Source: Euryarchaeota archaeon UBA175
Lineage (GTDB): Archaea > Thermoplasmatota > Poseidoniia > Poseidoniales > Thalassarchaeaceae
Length of the DNA: 9,053 bases
NCBI GenBank assembly: GCA_002497895.1
Contig: DAFD01000079.1
Location: 1 to 9,053, forward strand
Direction: 5' to 3'
Below are positions 1-6,809 of this stretch, in pieces (positions within the stretch are counted from its first letter, which is position 1; each line of letters opens with the position of its first letter). The notes under the pieces are model-generated. The model saw nothing but the letters and a program-made list of their open reading frames with translations. It was not told the DNA's origin and made no database searches. The position numbers and the translations under genes were made by a program.

Positions 1-165
1 GTGACGGCGATGGCTGTGAATGGAATGGAACCTGATGATGTTGCAAATCTGTCTCCTGATTACGCGGATGCGATGGGGATTCGTAACTCTCTTACGCCGA
101 GTCGCGCAAACGGCTTCTTGAACATGTTCGAGCGGGTGCGTTCCGAAGCTGAAAAGATGGTGTGA
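1..165 (+). CDS. C-terminal end of an unrecognised protein (partial, runs off left edge)
   Basis: Frame 1 is open from the first base to the TGA at 163-165 and encodes the last 54 residues of a protein that begins outside the window. The tail is soluble in character, with no membrane segment and no cysteine: an acidic stretch (EPDDVANLSPDYADAMGI), then a helical end (NGFLNMFERVRSEAEKMV). I do not recognise the family. The stop codon overlaps the GTG at 162 and lies 2 bp before the ATG (168) of the downstream DUF59 gene, so the two are almost certainly co-transcribed and translationally coupled. A link to Fe-S cluster biogenesis is possible from that neighbour, but nothing in the visible residues proves it. 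Reality of the reading frame is well supported by the tight junction and by codon usage like that of its neighbours. Confidence 0.7.
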   Translation: MTAMAVNGMEPDDVANLSPDYADAMGIRNSLTPSRANGFLNMFERVRSEAEKMV

Positions 166-167
166 AA

Positions 168-470
168 ATGGTCGATGAGTCTGCAATTCGTGAGTCGCTA
201 TTCGAGGTCGAGGACCCTGAGATGAATATTTCAGTCATCGATCTCGGGTTGATTTACGATGTGCGAATCGAAGGCGAACACGCCGAGATCGACATGACTC
301 TGACGAGTCCCGGCTGCCCGGTCGCGCCTGAATTGATGGCTGCAGTTCATCGGGCTGCTCTAGCGACCGACGGAATAGATAGCGTGCACGTGAATCTGAC
401 CTTCTCGCCGCTGTGGGACCCGAAGGTGCACGCGACTGAAGATGGAAAGTTCGAACTCGGTGTGTTTTGA
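168..470 (+). CDS. MIP18/DUF59 family Fe-S cluster assembly protein (SufT/PaaD-like)
   Basis: This 100-residue protein is the size of a single DUF59 (MIP18) domain. It shows the family signatures in order: DPEMNISVIDLGLIYDV near the N-terminus, TSPGCP around residues 47-52 with the conserved cysteine at about 50, and LTFSPLWDP at about 77-85 (usually LTFSPPWDP). Members are cytosolic and help mature or deliver Fe-S clusters (SufT, PaaD, eukaryotic CIA2); the exact client cannot be read from sequence. I chose the ATG at 168 because GGTGTGA at 159-165 is a plausible Shine-Dalgarno site and the residues after it match the family start. A GTG at 162 would add two residues. The gene overlaps or abuts the preceding gene's stop and ends 6 bp from the convergent folD stop. 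A dedicated role as SufT is inference, since no suf gene is visible here. Confidence 0.9.
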   Translation: MVDESAIRESLFEVEDPEMNISVIDLGLIYDVRIEGEHAEIDMTLTSPGCPVAPELMAAVHRAALATDGIDSVHVNLTFSPLWDPKVHATEDGKFELGVF

Positions 471-476
471 GTCAGT

Positions 477-1349
477 TCAGAGATTTGCTTCGGCAGCTCT
501 TACGGTATTCGTCATCAACATCGAGATAGTCATCGGGCCTACGCCGCCGGGGACTGGTGTGATATGACCGGCGACTTCTGCTGCTTCTGGTTCGACGTCG
601 CCGGCGAGTCGGCTGCCGTTTTCGCGAGATTCATCTGCGACTCGGTTGATGCCGACATCGATTACGGTCGCGCCGGGCTTGATCCAGTCAGCCTTGACAG
701 TACCTGGGCGACCGATTGCAGCGACGACGAGGTCGGCGCTGCGACAAATGTCTGCAATATCTTCGGTGCGTGAATGAGCGATAGTCACCGTCGCATCGAT
801 GCCCTTCTGTGCGAGAAGTAGAGCGAGTGGCATACCGACGATGCGTGATCGTCCGATGACCACTGCCTTCTTGCCGACGAGGTTGATTTCCGCATCATCG
901 AGAATTTGCATTACTCCAGCAGGCGTGCATGGCAACAATCCATCCGCCTGCCCCATCACCAGACGACCGAGATTTACTGGATGAAAACCATCAACATCCT
1001 TCGCCGGATCGATTGCTGCGGTAATCTCCAATTCGTCAGTACCAGTGGGTGTGGGACTCTGGACAAGTATTCCGTGGACCGAATCGTCGGAGTTGAGGTC
1101 GATGACAACCTGCATCAATTGGTCTTGAGAAACATCGCTGGGCAGGTCGATACGCGTACTCTTGATTCCACATCTTTCGCAGGCGCGTTGTTTGTTTCTG
1201 ACATACACATGACTGGCAGGGTCGTCCCCTGCCAATACGACTGCGAGATGCGGCTCGACACCTGAATCTTTCAGAGCAGCAACTCGTTTAGCAAGTTGCG
1301 CTTCTATCCTCAGACCGAGCGCCTTCCCATCCAATCGCTTGGCTCCCAT
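477..1349 (-). CDS. folD: Bifunctional methylenetetrahydrofolate dehydrogenase / methenyltetrahydrofolate cyclohydrolase
   Basis: FolD oxidises 5,10-methylene-THF to methenyl-THF with NAD(P)+ and hydrolyses it to 10-formyl-THF in the cytosol, feeding one-carbon units to purine and other syntheses. The 290-residue protein is full length. Catalytic residues are in place: the YVRNK motif with Tyr49 and Lys53, Gln97 in LVQSPTP, and Asp120 in DPAKDVDGFHP. PCTPAGV (140-146), the nucleotide-binding GRSRIVGMP (166-174), AIGRPG and the C-terminal HITPVPGGVGPMT follow. Numbering is one less than the E. coli enzyme, which supports the ATG at 1349. A TTG at 1364, behind a GGTGGTGA-like site, would add five residues (MTPES). 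Small departures from consensus are QSPTP for QLPLP and Arg for the usual Asn in GRSxIVG; both avoid catalytic positions. It lies about 60 bp downstream of tRNA-Thr on the same strand and may be co-transcribed with it. FolD in an archaeon is usually read as bacterial in origin. Confidence 0.97.
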   Translation of the reverse strand: MGAKRLDGKALGLRIEAQLAKRVAALKDSGVEPHLAVVLAGDDPASHVYVRNKQRACERCGIKSTRIDLPSDVSQDQLMQVVIDLNSDDSVHGILVQSPTPTGTDELEITAAIDPAKDVDGFHPVNLGRLVMGQADGLLPCTPAGVMQILDDAEINLVGKKAVVIGRSRIVGMPLALLLAQKGIDATVTIAHSRTEDIADICRSADLVVAAIGRPGTVKADWIKPGATVIDVGINRVADESRENGSRLAGDVEPEAAEVAGHITPVPGGVGPMTISMLMTNTVRAAEANL

Positions 1350-1411
1350 TGATTCGGGGGTCAAGACTCACCACCTTGACCTTTCCCAAATCCAATCGTC
1401 GCTTGAAAAGT

Positions 1412-1488
1412 TGGAGCCCCAGGAGGGATTCGAACCCCCGGCCGTCTGATTACAAATCAGATGCTCTACCAGGCTGAGCTACTGAGGC
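1412..1488 (-). tRNA. tRNA-Thr (anticodon UGU), CCA encoded
   Basis: The minus strand folds into a complete 77-nt cloverleaf. The acceptor stem is GCCTCAG paired with CTGGGGC (one G-U). The D stem is GCTC/GAGC around a loop containing GG. The anticodon stem is TCTGA/TCAGA with loop TTTGTAA, giving anticodon TGT (threonine). The variable loop has five bases. The T stem is GGGGG/CCCTC (one G-U) around TTCGAAT. Discriminator base T is followed by an encoded CCA at 1412-1414; a U discriminator fits archaeal tRNA-Thr. No intron is present. It diverges from the zinc-ribbon gene at 1558 and precedes folD. I see no convincing BRE/TATA for it; the best candidate is a weak ACTCTATG about 40 bp upstream. 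Confidence 0.97.
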
Positions 1489-1557
1489 AGTGTCCCGCGC
1501 TGCCCGCGTCCGATTCTTGAACCCTGCACATAGAGTACCACCCGAAAGAGGGCCAAG

Positions 1558-2001
1558 TTGAATGGGTTAGAGGTCTTCCGAATCGTGTTGTCTGCTCCCG
1601 AAACCTCCGCTTCGCACATGCGTATGAACATGGTAATCTCTGCTTGGGCTTGCTTACTTCTTGGCGCGGGAATCATCTTCGGCACGAACGGTGATGCCTT
1701 CGCACTGGCCGTAGGCGCACCACTCTCGATTGCAGGGGCAATACTCCTTGTTTTTGCACTGGGAATTCCTAGTGAGGTCACTGTTGATCCAGATGAATTG
1801 GCCGCTTGGGCTCCCGATGCGGTGAAGATGCCCGATGCTGGTCGAGCTATGTATCGTGTTGACACCTCGCTTGATCCTCCGATTAAGACCTCTATTCTGT
1901 GCGGACGTTGTGGGCATCTCGAATGGCGCGACGGGCGCAAACCTTCGGAGTACGATTGCGTTGAGTGCACAACCACGCTTTGGGTCGCGGAAGAGGAGTA
2001 A
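1558..2001 (+). CDS. Small membrane protein, two transmembrane helices plus C-terminal zinc ribbon
   Basis: I do not recognise a named family. The 147-residue product has two adjacent hydrophobic helices (about residues 26-42 and 48-69, joined by a short TNGDAF turn). An Asp/Pro-rich linker follows, then a rubredoxin-like zinc ribbon with CGRCGH at 115-120 and CVEC at 134-137, fifteen residues between the CxxC pairs. The ribbon ends in an acidic tail. A helical hairpin holding a cytosolic zinc ribbon is a common plan for archaeal membrane-tethered proteins of unknown role. The start is uncertain: TTG at 1558 has a GAGGG 5 bp upstream, whereas ATG at 1618 would remove 20 residues and put the first helix right at the N-terminus. 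The opposite-strand open frame of 194 residues over the same bases is low-complexity Ser/Ala/Arg and not credible. The gene precedes pheS by 99 bp. Confidence 0.75.
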   Translation: MNGLEVFRIVLSAPETSASHMRMNMVISAWACLLLGAGIIFGTNGDAFALAVGAPLSIAGAILLVFALGIPSEVTVDPDELAAWAPDAVKMPDAGRAMYRVDTSLDPPIKTSILCGRCGHLEWRDGRKPSEYDCVECTTTLWVAEEE

Positions 2002-2089
2002 GCGGCTAGACTGAACCGCCTCGCCAACAGCCTACAAGAGGCTAGAGCGGCGGCAACCATCAAAGCGAGACGGCGCGAGGCATGAAGTC

Positions 2090-2096
2090 GAGGTGA
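2090..2096 (+). promoter_or_regulatory. Shine-Dalgarno site of pheS
   Basis: GAGGTGA lies 4 bp before the ATG at 2101. It is a full match to the archaeal anti-Shine-Dalgarno consensus and fixes the pheS start. The same GAGGTGA appears at the cupredoxin-like gene, showing that strong SD sites are used in this genome. Confidence 0.8.
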
Positions 2097-2100
2097 GTGG

Positions 2101-3594
2101 ATGAGTCTGGGTAATCACGAGCGCCGGATGTTGCGTGTGATGCTCTCCGACGCCTCTCGCACGTGGAATCTCCCCGACCTTCTCGAAGCAACAGGATGGT
2201 CGGATCAGGTCCATATTGCTGGGGCAGGAACCGGTTTGGCCGAGGCAGGTCTGCTAGAGATTTCAGAATCCATTGCAAGCACAGTTAGTCTCGGTCCAGA
2301 AGGCGAGAAGGCAGCCAAAGAGGGCCTTCTCGAATCAAGAATCTGGGATTGGATGCAAGATGCGCCTGCGTCAGAGAGAACCATGCAAGGGCTGTTCTCC
2401 GCCGGTTTCGAACGCCACGAAGCAGGCCCTGGAGTTGGCCTGCTGAAGGCAATGGGAGTTCGAGTTGAAGCGGGCGCATTCGTCTGTGATGACGAAGGTT
2501 CGGTCGCTACCAAGATAGCCTCTCGCACCTCGTTTATCGAAAGTCTGGCCGAATCTCCCAAAGACTCAGAATCGCTTGACTCCGCCTTAGTCGATCACTT
2601 TGGTAGTCGTAAGAATCTCATCGCGACAGAAGAATTGACAGCGAGAACTTGGAGCCTCACTAAGACTGGTGCCGCAACAGACGCCGCAACCCTCGAAGAG
2701 GTCACTCAAATCGGCCAATTAACCCCAGAACTCTTGCAAGGAGATTCATGGAGGGACGCCGAATTCAAGCCATTCGACGTAAATGCGCCTGCCCCAATCC
2801 CGGCTGGAGGCAGACCTCATCCTATGCAGGCGCTAATCGAGCGCATCCGCTCGGTCTTCCTAGAGATGGGATTCTCCGAAATTGAAGGCGATTACGTTCA
2901 ATCTGCGGGATGGAATATGGATGCCCTATTCATTCCGCAATCACACCCGGCGAGGACCATGCAGGACACATTCTACCTCGCCGAGCCCGCGAGCGTCGAG
3001 GTAGCACCCGAGATGCTCGACCTATGGGCTAGCGTGCACGAACACGGTCACGACACAGGAAGCAAGGGCTGGGGTGGAATTTTTGACAGAACAGAAGCCC
3101 AAAAGGGGCTACTGCGCACGCATACGACAGTCAACACAATTCGTCATATCGCCGAAAATCCAAACGAACCATGCCGAGTTTTCGGTATTGGCAGGGTATT
3201 CCGTCAGGAAACACTTGACCGTACTCACTTGCCTGAATTTCACCAAATCGAGGGCATAATTCACGAACCGGACGCAAACCTCCCGATGCTAATTTCAACC
3301 CTCAAAACATTCTACGCCAAAATGGGTTATCCTGACGTTCGAGTTCGTCCGGCTTATTTCCCATACACCGAGCCATCTGTCGAGGTCGAGGTATATTGGC
3401 GCGGTGAATGGCTCGAATTGGGTGGCTCGGGAATTTTCCGGCCCGAGGTTACCGAGCCGCTGGGCACGGAGTGGCCAGTCTGTGCTTGGGGTATGGGATT
3501 GGAGCGACTGGCGATGCTTGTTCTTGGGCTGGATGATATCAGAGAGCTATACCAGCCCGATCTCGAGCGCTTGTCGAAGATGCCGATTCTGTGA
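2101..3594 (+). CDS. pheS: Phenylalanine--tRNA ligase alpha subunit (archaeal/eukaryotic type)
   Basis: This is the catalytic subunit of the heterotetrameric class II synthetase that charges tRNA-Phe in the cytosol. At 497 residues it has the long archaeal/eukaryotic form rather than the roughly 330-residue bacterial one. Residues 1-80 resemble the N-terminal winged-helix region, ending in the typical LGPEGEKAAKEGLLESR. The catalytic core begins near residue 239 (HPMQALIERIR, motif 1 region), followed by HPARTMQDTFYL (282-293) and LLRTHTT (337-343). Motif 2 is VFRQETLDRTHLPEFHQIEG (366-385). FPYTEPSVEVEV (420-431), LELGGSGIFRPEV and motif 3 GMGLERLAML (464-473) complete it, and the end DIRELYQPDLERL is typical. 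The start is fixed by GAGGTGA 4 bp upstream. The partner pheT is not adjacent: the downstream gene is on the opposite strand with its stop 13 bp away, so the subunits must be encoded separately. Confidence 0.97.
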   Translation: MSLGNHERRMLRVMLSDASRTWNLPDLLEATGWSDQVHIAGAGTGLAEAGLLEISESIASTVSLGPEGEKAAKEGLLESRIWDWMQDAPASERTMQGLFSAGFERHEAGPGVGLLKAMGVRVEAGAFVCDDEGSVATKIASRTSFIESLAESPKDSESLDSALVDHFGSRKNLIATEELTARTWSLTKTGAATDAATLEEVTQIGQLTPELLQGDSWRDAEFKPFDVNAPAPIPAGGRPHPMQALIERIRSVFLEMGFSEIEGDYVQSAGWNMDALFIPQSHPARTMQDTFYLAEPASVEVAPEMLDLWASVHEHGHDTGSKGWGGIFDRTEAQKGLLRTHTTVNTIRHIAENPNEPCRVFGIGRVFRQETLDRTHLPEFHQIEGIIHEPDANLPMLISTLKTFYAKMGYPDVRVRPAYFPYTEPSVEVEVYWRGEWLELGGSGIFRPEVTEPLGTEWPVCAWGMGLERLAMLVLGLDDIRELYQPDLERLSKMPIL

Positions 3595-3607
3595 TCATTG
3601 GCGACGA

Positions 3608-4342
3608 CTATGTGCTGTTGTCAGAGCCGTCATCTTCGCCTTCATCGGTGCCATCGCCTTCCTGTTGCTCCGAAATTTCGACGATGTAGCTGATGCTAAC
3701 TGAATCAGTTGTGAAGACATTGATTCCACAAGTAGCTTCCATTGAAATGGTAACATTCTCTTGCATATTTGCGAATTCCATTTGGAAATTACCCATTTCA
3801 TCCATCGGGACAGCGAGTTGACTCTCTTCGAGATCACCGTCGCTCCAATCGAAGACACAGGTTTCCAATGAGCTATGAGTTAGATTTCCTGAGAGAATCG
3901 CGTCGTCACCATACTGGATATTGGTCACGAGGGTGTCGAGGATAATCTCGGTGATGCCCTCTTCGGGGTAAGTGATTGCGAATTCAGTAAACCATCGCGT
4001 CTCTTGTTCTAGTTGATCCTTAGCGAATACCTTGAGCGCATGATCGCCGACTCCTAGTTGGCTGATATCGACGGTCAACTTTCCATCATCATCGAGAAAT
4101 GCATTGGCTACTCTGTCTCCGTCCAGAGTCACGTCGAGGACAACATCTTCGAGATTTTCATCACCTACGGTGATGGTAATTGTGTTGACCTCTCCGATGA
4201 CGAAGCTTCCAGGTTCTTCGCCAGAGATTATTGGTGGTTGATCGGGTTGCACACCCTCGATATCGAGGTAGAATATGCCTATCAAGACGCTTCCAACCAT
4301 CAAAGCCGCGAGGCCGATACTACGAACCTGTACGGACTCCAT
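3608..4342 (-). CDS. Single-pass exported protein with Ig-like beta domains, unknown function
   Basis: The 244-residue product has an uncleaved-looking N-terminal helix (about residues 9-27, preceded by Arg7), with no lipobox and no AxA site. The bulk is therefore probably anchored outside the membrane. Residues about 37-125 are beta-rich with the alternating pattern of an Ig/cadherin-like domain (VxDENLEDVVLDVTLDG, GDHALKVFAKD). A second beta domain, about 138-222, contains two cysteines (162 and 205) spaced as for an intradomain disulfide. An acidic Gly/Glu/Asp tail (224-244) closes it. Asn-X-Ser/Thr sequons occur at about 153, 196 and 242. No catalytic motif is visible; a surface or accessory binding role is a guess. 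The ATG at 4342 is preceded by GCGAGG, and a TTTTTACA element sits about 27 bp upstream, so it may have its own promoter. It converges on pheS. Confidence 0.8.
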   Translation of the reverse strand: MESVQVRSIGLAALMVGSVLIGIFYLDIEGVQPDQPPIISGEEPGSFVIGEVNTITITVGDENLEDVVLDVTLDGDRVANAFLDDDGKLTVDISQLGVGDHALKVFAKDQLEQETRWFTEFAITYPEEGITEIILDTLVTNIQYGDDAILSGNLTHSSLETCVFDWSDGDLEESQLAVPMDEMGNFQMEFANMQENVTISMEATCGINVFTTDSVSISYIVEISEQQEGDGTDEGEDDGSDNST

Positions 4343-4363
4343 GCGCCTCGCTCAGTTCCTCGA

Positions 4364-4383
4364 CTGTAAAAAGGCAACTTGCC
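4364..4383 (-). terminator. T-tract behind a small inverted repeat; possible end of SCO operon and promoter of the next gene
   Basis: Reading the minus strand, GGCAA-G-TTGCC (4383-4373) is followed at once by TTTTT and ACAG. A T-run is the main archaeal termination signal, and this one lies about 50 bp after the second SCO gene stops. The same TTTTTACA is centred about 27 bp upstream of the ATG at 4342, the distance of a TATA element in a near-leaderless archaeal promoter. Terminator, promoter or both are possible; the hairpin is short. Confidence 0.4.
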
Positions 4384-4429
4384 GAATGTTCTCGAGCATC
4401 AGAGATGCACGGTTCGTGCGCTTTGCGGT

Positions 4430-5500
4430 TCACTCTGCAGCGAGGTTCTGCAGGTCCTCGACAAACCCATCAAGATCCCACGCAGTTCCGGTCCAAGCGA
4501 TTCGCTTGCGAAGCTGCTTGTCGAGAATGAAAGTCACAGTCGAATGACCAACTTCGTATTCGCCGAGCGAATCGCTGTGCGAGTCATTTTGCTCGGCCTC
4601 GGCTGAGCCTTCAGCGACGCACATCAGAGCGTCGCCATCTGGGCGCTCATAGCCCTCATCGCACATGCAATGTGCGCCCGCGCCATCTCCCATCACCCAG
4701 CCGTGTCCATTGCAATCGACGCCGACAGGGAGCAGAGAAGCGTTGGCTCCGTCGGCCACCCAAGCGAGATGGTCATCGTGGCTTGCCATCTCGTCAAGAT
4801 AACCTTCTATTGCGAGTTCCCAGGCCCACGATGATTGATTCCAACTCATCAGAGTCCATGAGGTGTCGTTGGATAATTCGGCCTCGGCAGCAGCCCTTGC
4901 CTCTTCGTCGAGGTTCCCGACGGTTGCACCGATTGATAATTCAGAATTAAGATAATCAATGACCGTCGTATTATTTCCAGCATCGAGGATAATCACTCGA
5001 TTCATCGCCCCCTCTGGAGGCGTGCTGGCCTCGATGTGAGCATTGTCGACTATGACGTTCCAAGAACTGTACACGCTGACAAGAGTACTCGTTCGCTCGG
5101 CTGTTAGATGAGTCCAATCATAACCCATCGCCTCGGTCCATTCGGAAAGCCGAGCGACCGTATCACGAGCAGGATCTATCGTTACCGACAAGAAAACAAC
5201 ATCGTCGCTCGCTCCACCCAGATTCTCCTGTGCCCAAGCCATATTGGCAGATATTGCCAAACAGATATCTGGGCACGTGGTATAGATAAAAGCGACAACA
5301 ACGACTTTGCCTTCGAGTTCCGAGAGGGTGAATTCCTCACCATTTTGGTCTAGTAGAGTGAAGTCTGGAGCATCAGGTGGTTCTCGGTATTCTATGCCGT
5401 TGTATTCGATTTCTTCATCGACTCCACCCATGCATCCAGAAAGCCATCCTGAAAGTAGCAATGCCACTAATGCCAGAGCAATCGAGCGGCGCATTTTCAT
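4430..5500 (-). CDS. SCO1/SenC family copper-chaperone lipoprotein with large insertion containing an EGF-like module
   Basis: SCO proteins are extracytoplasmic thioredoxin-fold copper chaperones or thiol reductants, best known for building the CuA site of cytochrome c oxidase. The signal peptide ends in lipobox LSGC (Cys23). The fold starts at DAPDFTLLDQNGEEFTLSEL, with copper motif TTCPDIC (Cys76, Cys80), SVTIDPARDT (105-114) and the distal ligand His319 in EVGHSTVTFILDKQ. At 356 residues it is far longer than the usual 200 or so. About 155 extra residues sit between about 155 and 310: an Ala/Glu/Trp-rich part, then CNGHG(263-267)...HCMCDEGYE...C(294), which resembles an EGF module with four cysteines. 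It overlaps the preceding SCO gene by ATGA. The ATG at 5494 is an alternative start, because GAGGA ends directly before 5500. Paralogous to its neighbour; which oxidase or enzyme it serves is not shown here. Confidence 0.92.
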   Translation of the reverse strand: MKMRRSIALALVALLLSGWLSGCMGGVDEEIEYNGIEYREPPDAPDFTLLDQNGEEFTLSELEGKVVVVAFIYTTCPDICLAISANMAWAQENLGGASDDVVFLSVTIDPARDTVARLSEWTEAMGYDWTHLTAERTSTLVSVYSSWNVIVDNAHIEASTPPEGAMNRVIILDAGNNTTVIDYLNSELSIGATVGNLDEEARAAAEAELSNDTSWTLMSWNQSSWAWELAIEGYLDEMASHDDHLAWVADGANASLLPVGVDCNGHGWVMGDGAGAHCMCDEGYERPDGDALMCVAEGSAEAEQNDSHSDSLGEYEVGHSTVTFILDKQLRKRIAWTGTAWDLDGFVEDLQNLAAE

Positions 5501-6228
5501 TCCTCTAGAAGCGTGCGGATGTCATCTAAGACCATCTCTGCATTCCAGTCGGTATCGCCCCACCAGACACGTTGATTGAGTTGTTTATCGACGATGATTG
5601 TGCCTGTTGTGTGATCGACCCAATAGCTGAGTGGATGGTGCTTGACAGTGACGTCACCTTCCTCTGACTGCTGAGTCTCAAGCCCACATCCTTCGTCGTC
5701 TACTTCCTCACCCTCAGGTGTGTCCGCGCATAGATCGAATCCGTCTGCCACACCGTCTGCATCTTGATCATCTTCGTAGGTTGCAAGGCCAACGTCGAAA
5801 TTGACCCAGACTGGCTGAAGTTCATCGAGGCTACCTGTTAGATGTGGCCAGTGCAAGCCTCGGTCATCCGCGTATTCCTTGAGCACCGTCGAGTTATCGG
5901 TCCAGGGGTCGACAGTGATTGAGAGGATGGCTACATTGTCGCCGTAATCATCGCCAAGTTCGGCAGCGACATAGTGTAGGTTGGCGCTTACGATGGGGCA
6001 GATGTCCGGGCAACGAGTGAAGAGGAAGGCGATGACGATGACCTTTCCTTCTAGGTCGCTGAGTTGATACGGTTCGCCATTCTCATCGAAAAGTACGAAA
6101 TCTTCCACAGCAACAATCGGTTCAATTTCCTCTCCGTAGAACGGGCTCTCTTCTTGGCCTAAGCAGCCAGCGAACAGTAAGATTGCAGTTACGAGTATAG
6201 CGCTCAGTGCCTTATTTCGCTGAATCAT
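5497..6228 (-). CDS. SCO1/SenC family copper-chaperone lipoprotein with thrombospondin type-3-like insertion
   Basis: This is the second SCO-type protein, 243 residues. Lipobox LFAGC ends at Cys22, so the mature protein should be lipid-anchored outside the membrane. The thioredoxin-like core has VEDFVLFDENGEPYQLSDL, the copper motif RCPDICP (Cys73, Cys77), SITVDPWTD (103-111) and the distal histidine H206 in WVDHTTGTIIVDKQ. Core residues align with the neighbouring SCO protein through the whole fold, so the two are tandem duplicates. Between about 152 and 182 there is an extra DQDADGVADGFD...TPEGEEVDDEGC segment with Cys167 and Cys181. This is the pattern of a thrombospondin type-3 calcium-binding repeat, placed just ahead of the His ligand. 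The start ATG follows GGAGTGA and overlaps the upstream gene's stop (ATGA); the 3' end overlaps the next SCO gene in the same way. Confidence 0.94.
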   Translation of the reverse strand: MIQRNKALSAILVTAILLFAGCLGQEESPFYGEEIEPIVAVEDFVLFDENGEPYQLSDLEGKVIVIAFLFTRCPDICPIVSANLHYVAAELGDDYGDNVAILSITVDPWTDNSTVLKEYADDRGLHWPHLTGSLDELQPVWVNFDVGLATYEDDQDADGVADGFDLCADTPEGEEVDDEGCGLETQQSEEGDVTVKHHPLSYWVDHTTGTIIVDKQLNQRVWWGDTDWNAEMVLDDIRTLLEE

Positions 6229-6803
6229 TCCTCTTCACTCCTTTCACTTGATTCCTTCGAACCTTCGATGTTTTTTAGAATCCACAGGCAAGCGGCGGCG
6301 CCGAAAGCGAGAATGGCTCCACTGAGTAGAATGCTTTGCATGTCAGTTTCTTCGTCGGCTGAATCAGCCGGTTGTTGACCGCCACCGGGCAGAACAAAAC
6401 CACCGTCTGGTGGGCCAGTCTCGGTGTGATTGTCGGCAATAACCTCGACAAGCACCGTCATCCAGTGAGTATCGTTCTGAGAGATCTGGATCTCGATTAT
6501 GCGAGGTTCCCAAACCTCGGGGTCGAGCCAAATGTAGCATTCATCATCGGTGCTCATCGAATCGCTCGGTCCCGCCTCACAAACCCAATCATCAACTCCA
6601 TCGGAGTTATTGTCTAGTGTCAGAGTGCGGTTGTGATTGGCTACATTGTAGAAGACGAGCGTATCGTTTTGCTGCACTCCGGCTTCGTCAGGAGCCACCG
6701 ATGAGTTGCGCATGATGAACGAAAATGAGTTAGCGCCGTGCGCAGATGCAACAGGAGCCAACAATAGCACGGCGACAATTGCGAAGGCAAGTCGCTTGCG
6801 CAA
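6225..6803 (-). CDS. Cupredoxin-like exported protein with C-terminal membrane anchor
   Basis: The 192-residue product has a Sec-type signal peptide (MRKR, hydrophobic core, APVASA) with predicted cleavage after Ala21. The mature chain then begins His-Gly, an arrangement seen in CopC-like copper proteins. Residues about 24-123 look like a cupredoxin beta-sandwich: NDTLVFYNVANHNRTLTL (46-63, His57 in the place of the first copper ligand) and NDTHWMTVLVEV (110-121, His113 and Met115), resembling the usual C-x-x-H-P-W-M end. The cysteine expected three before His113 is Asn110, so a normal blue-copper site is unlikely. Cys75 and Cys89 flank a DDW/STDDE loop and may pair. A Pro/Gly linker, one helix (about 155-176) and a charged tail follow. 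I chose the TTG at 6803 because GAGGTGA lies 5 bp upstream; ATG 6821 would add six residues and place that site inside the gene. Function is inferred mainly from the adjacent SCO genes. Confidence 0.8.
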   Translation of the reverse strand: MRKRLAFAIVAVLLLAPVASAHGANSFSFIMRNSSVAPDEAGVQQNDTLVFYNVANHNRTLTLDNNSDGVDDWVCEAGPSDSMSTDDECYIWLDPEVWEPRIIEIQISQNDTHWMTVLVEVIADNHTETGPPDGGFVLPGGGQQPADSADEETDMQSILLSGAILAFGAAACLWILKNIEGSKESSERSEEE

Positions 6804-6809
6804 TTGATT

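Noticed and set aside
906..1265. 119-residue plus-strand open frame
   Set aside because: It lies wholly antisense to folD, whose catalytic motifs run through this stretch.
2029..2043. Small hairpin AGCCT-ACAAG-AGGCT before pheS
   Set aside because: Only 5 bp of stem, no T-tract and no recognisable leader or riboswitch; likely chance.
1479..2063. 194-residue minus-strand open frame over the zinc-ribbon gene
   Set aside because: It overlaps the tRNA, has a Ser/Ala/Arg-rich composition typical of antisense frames, and the plus-strand protein has clear helices and a CxxC...CxxC ribbon.
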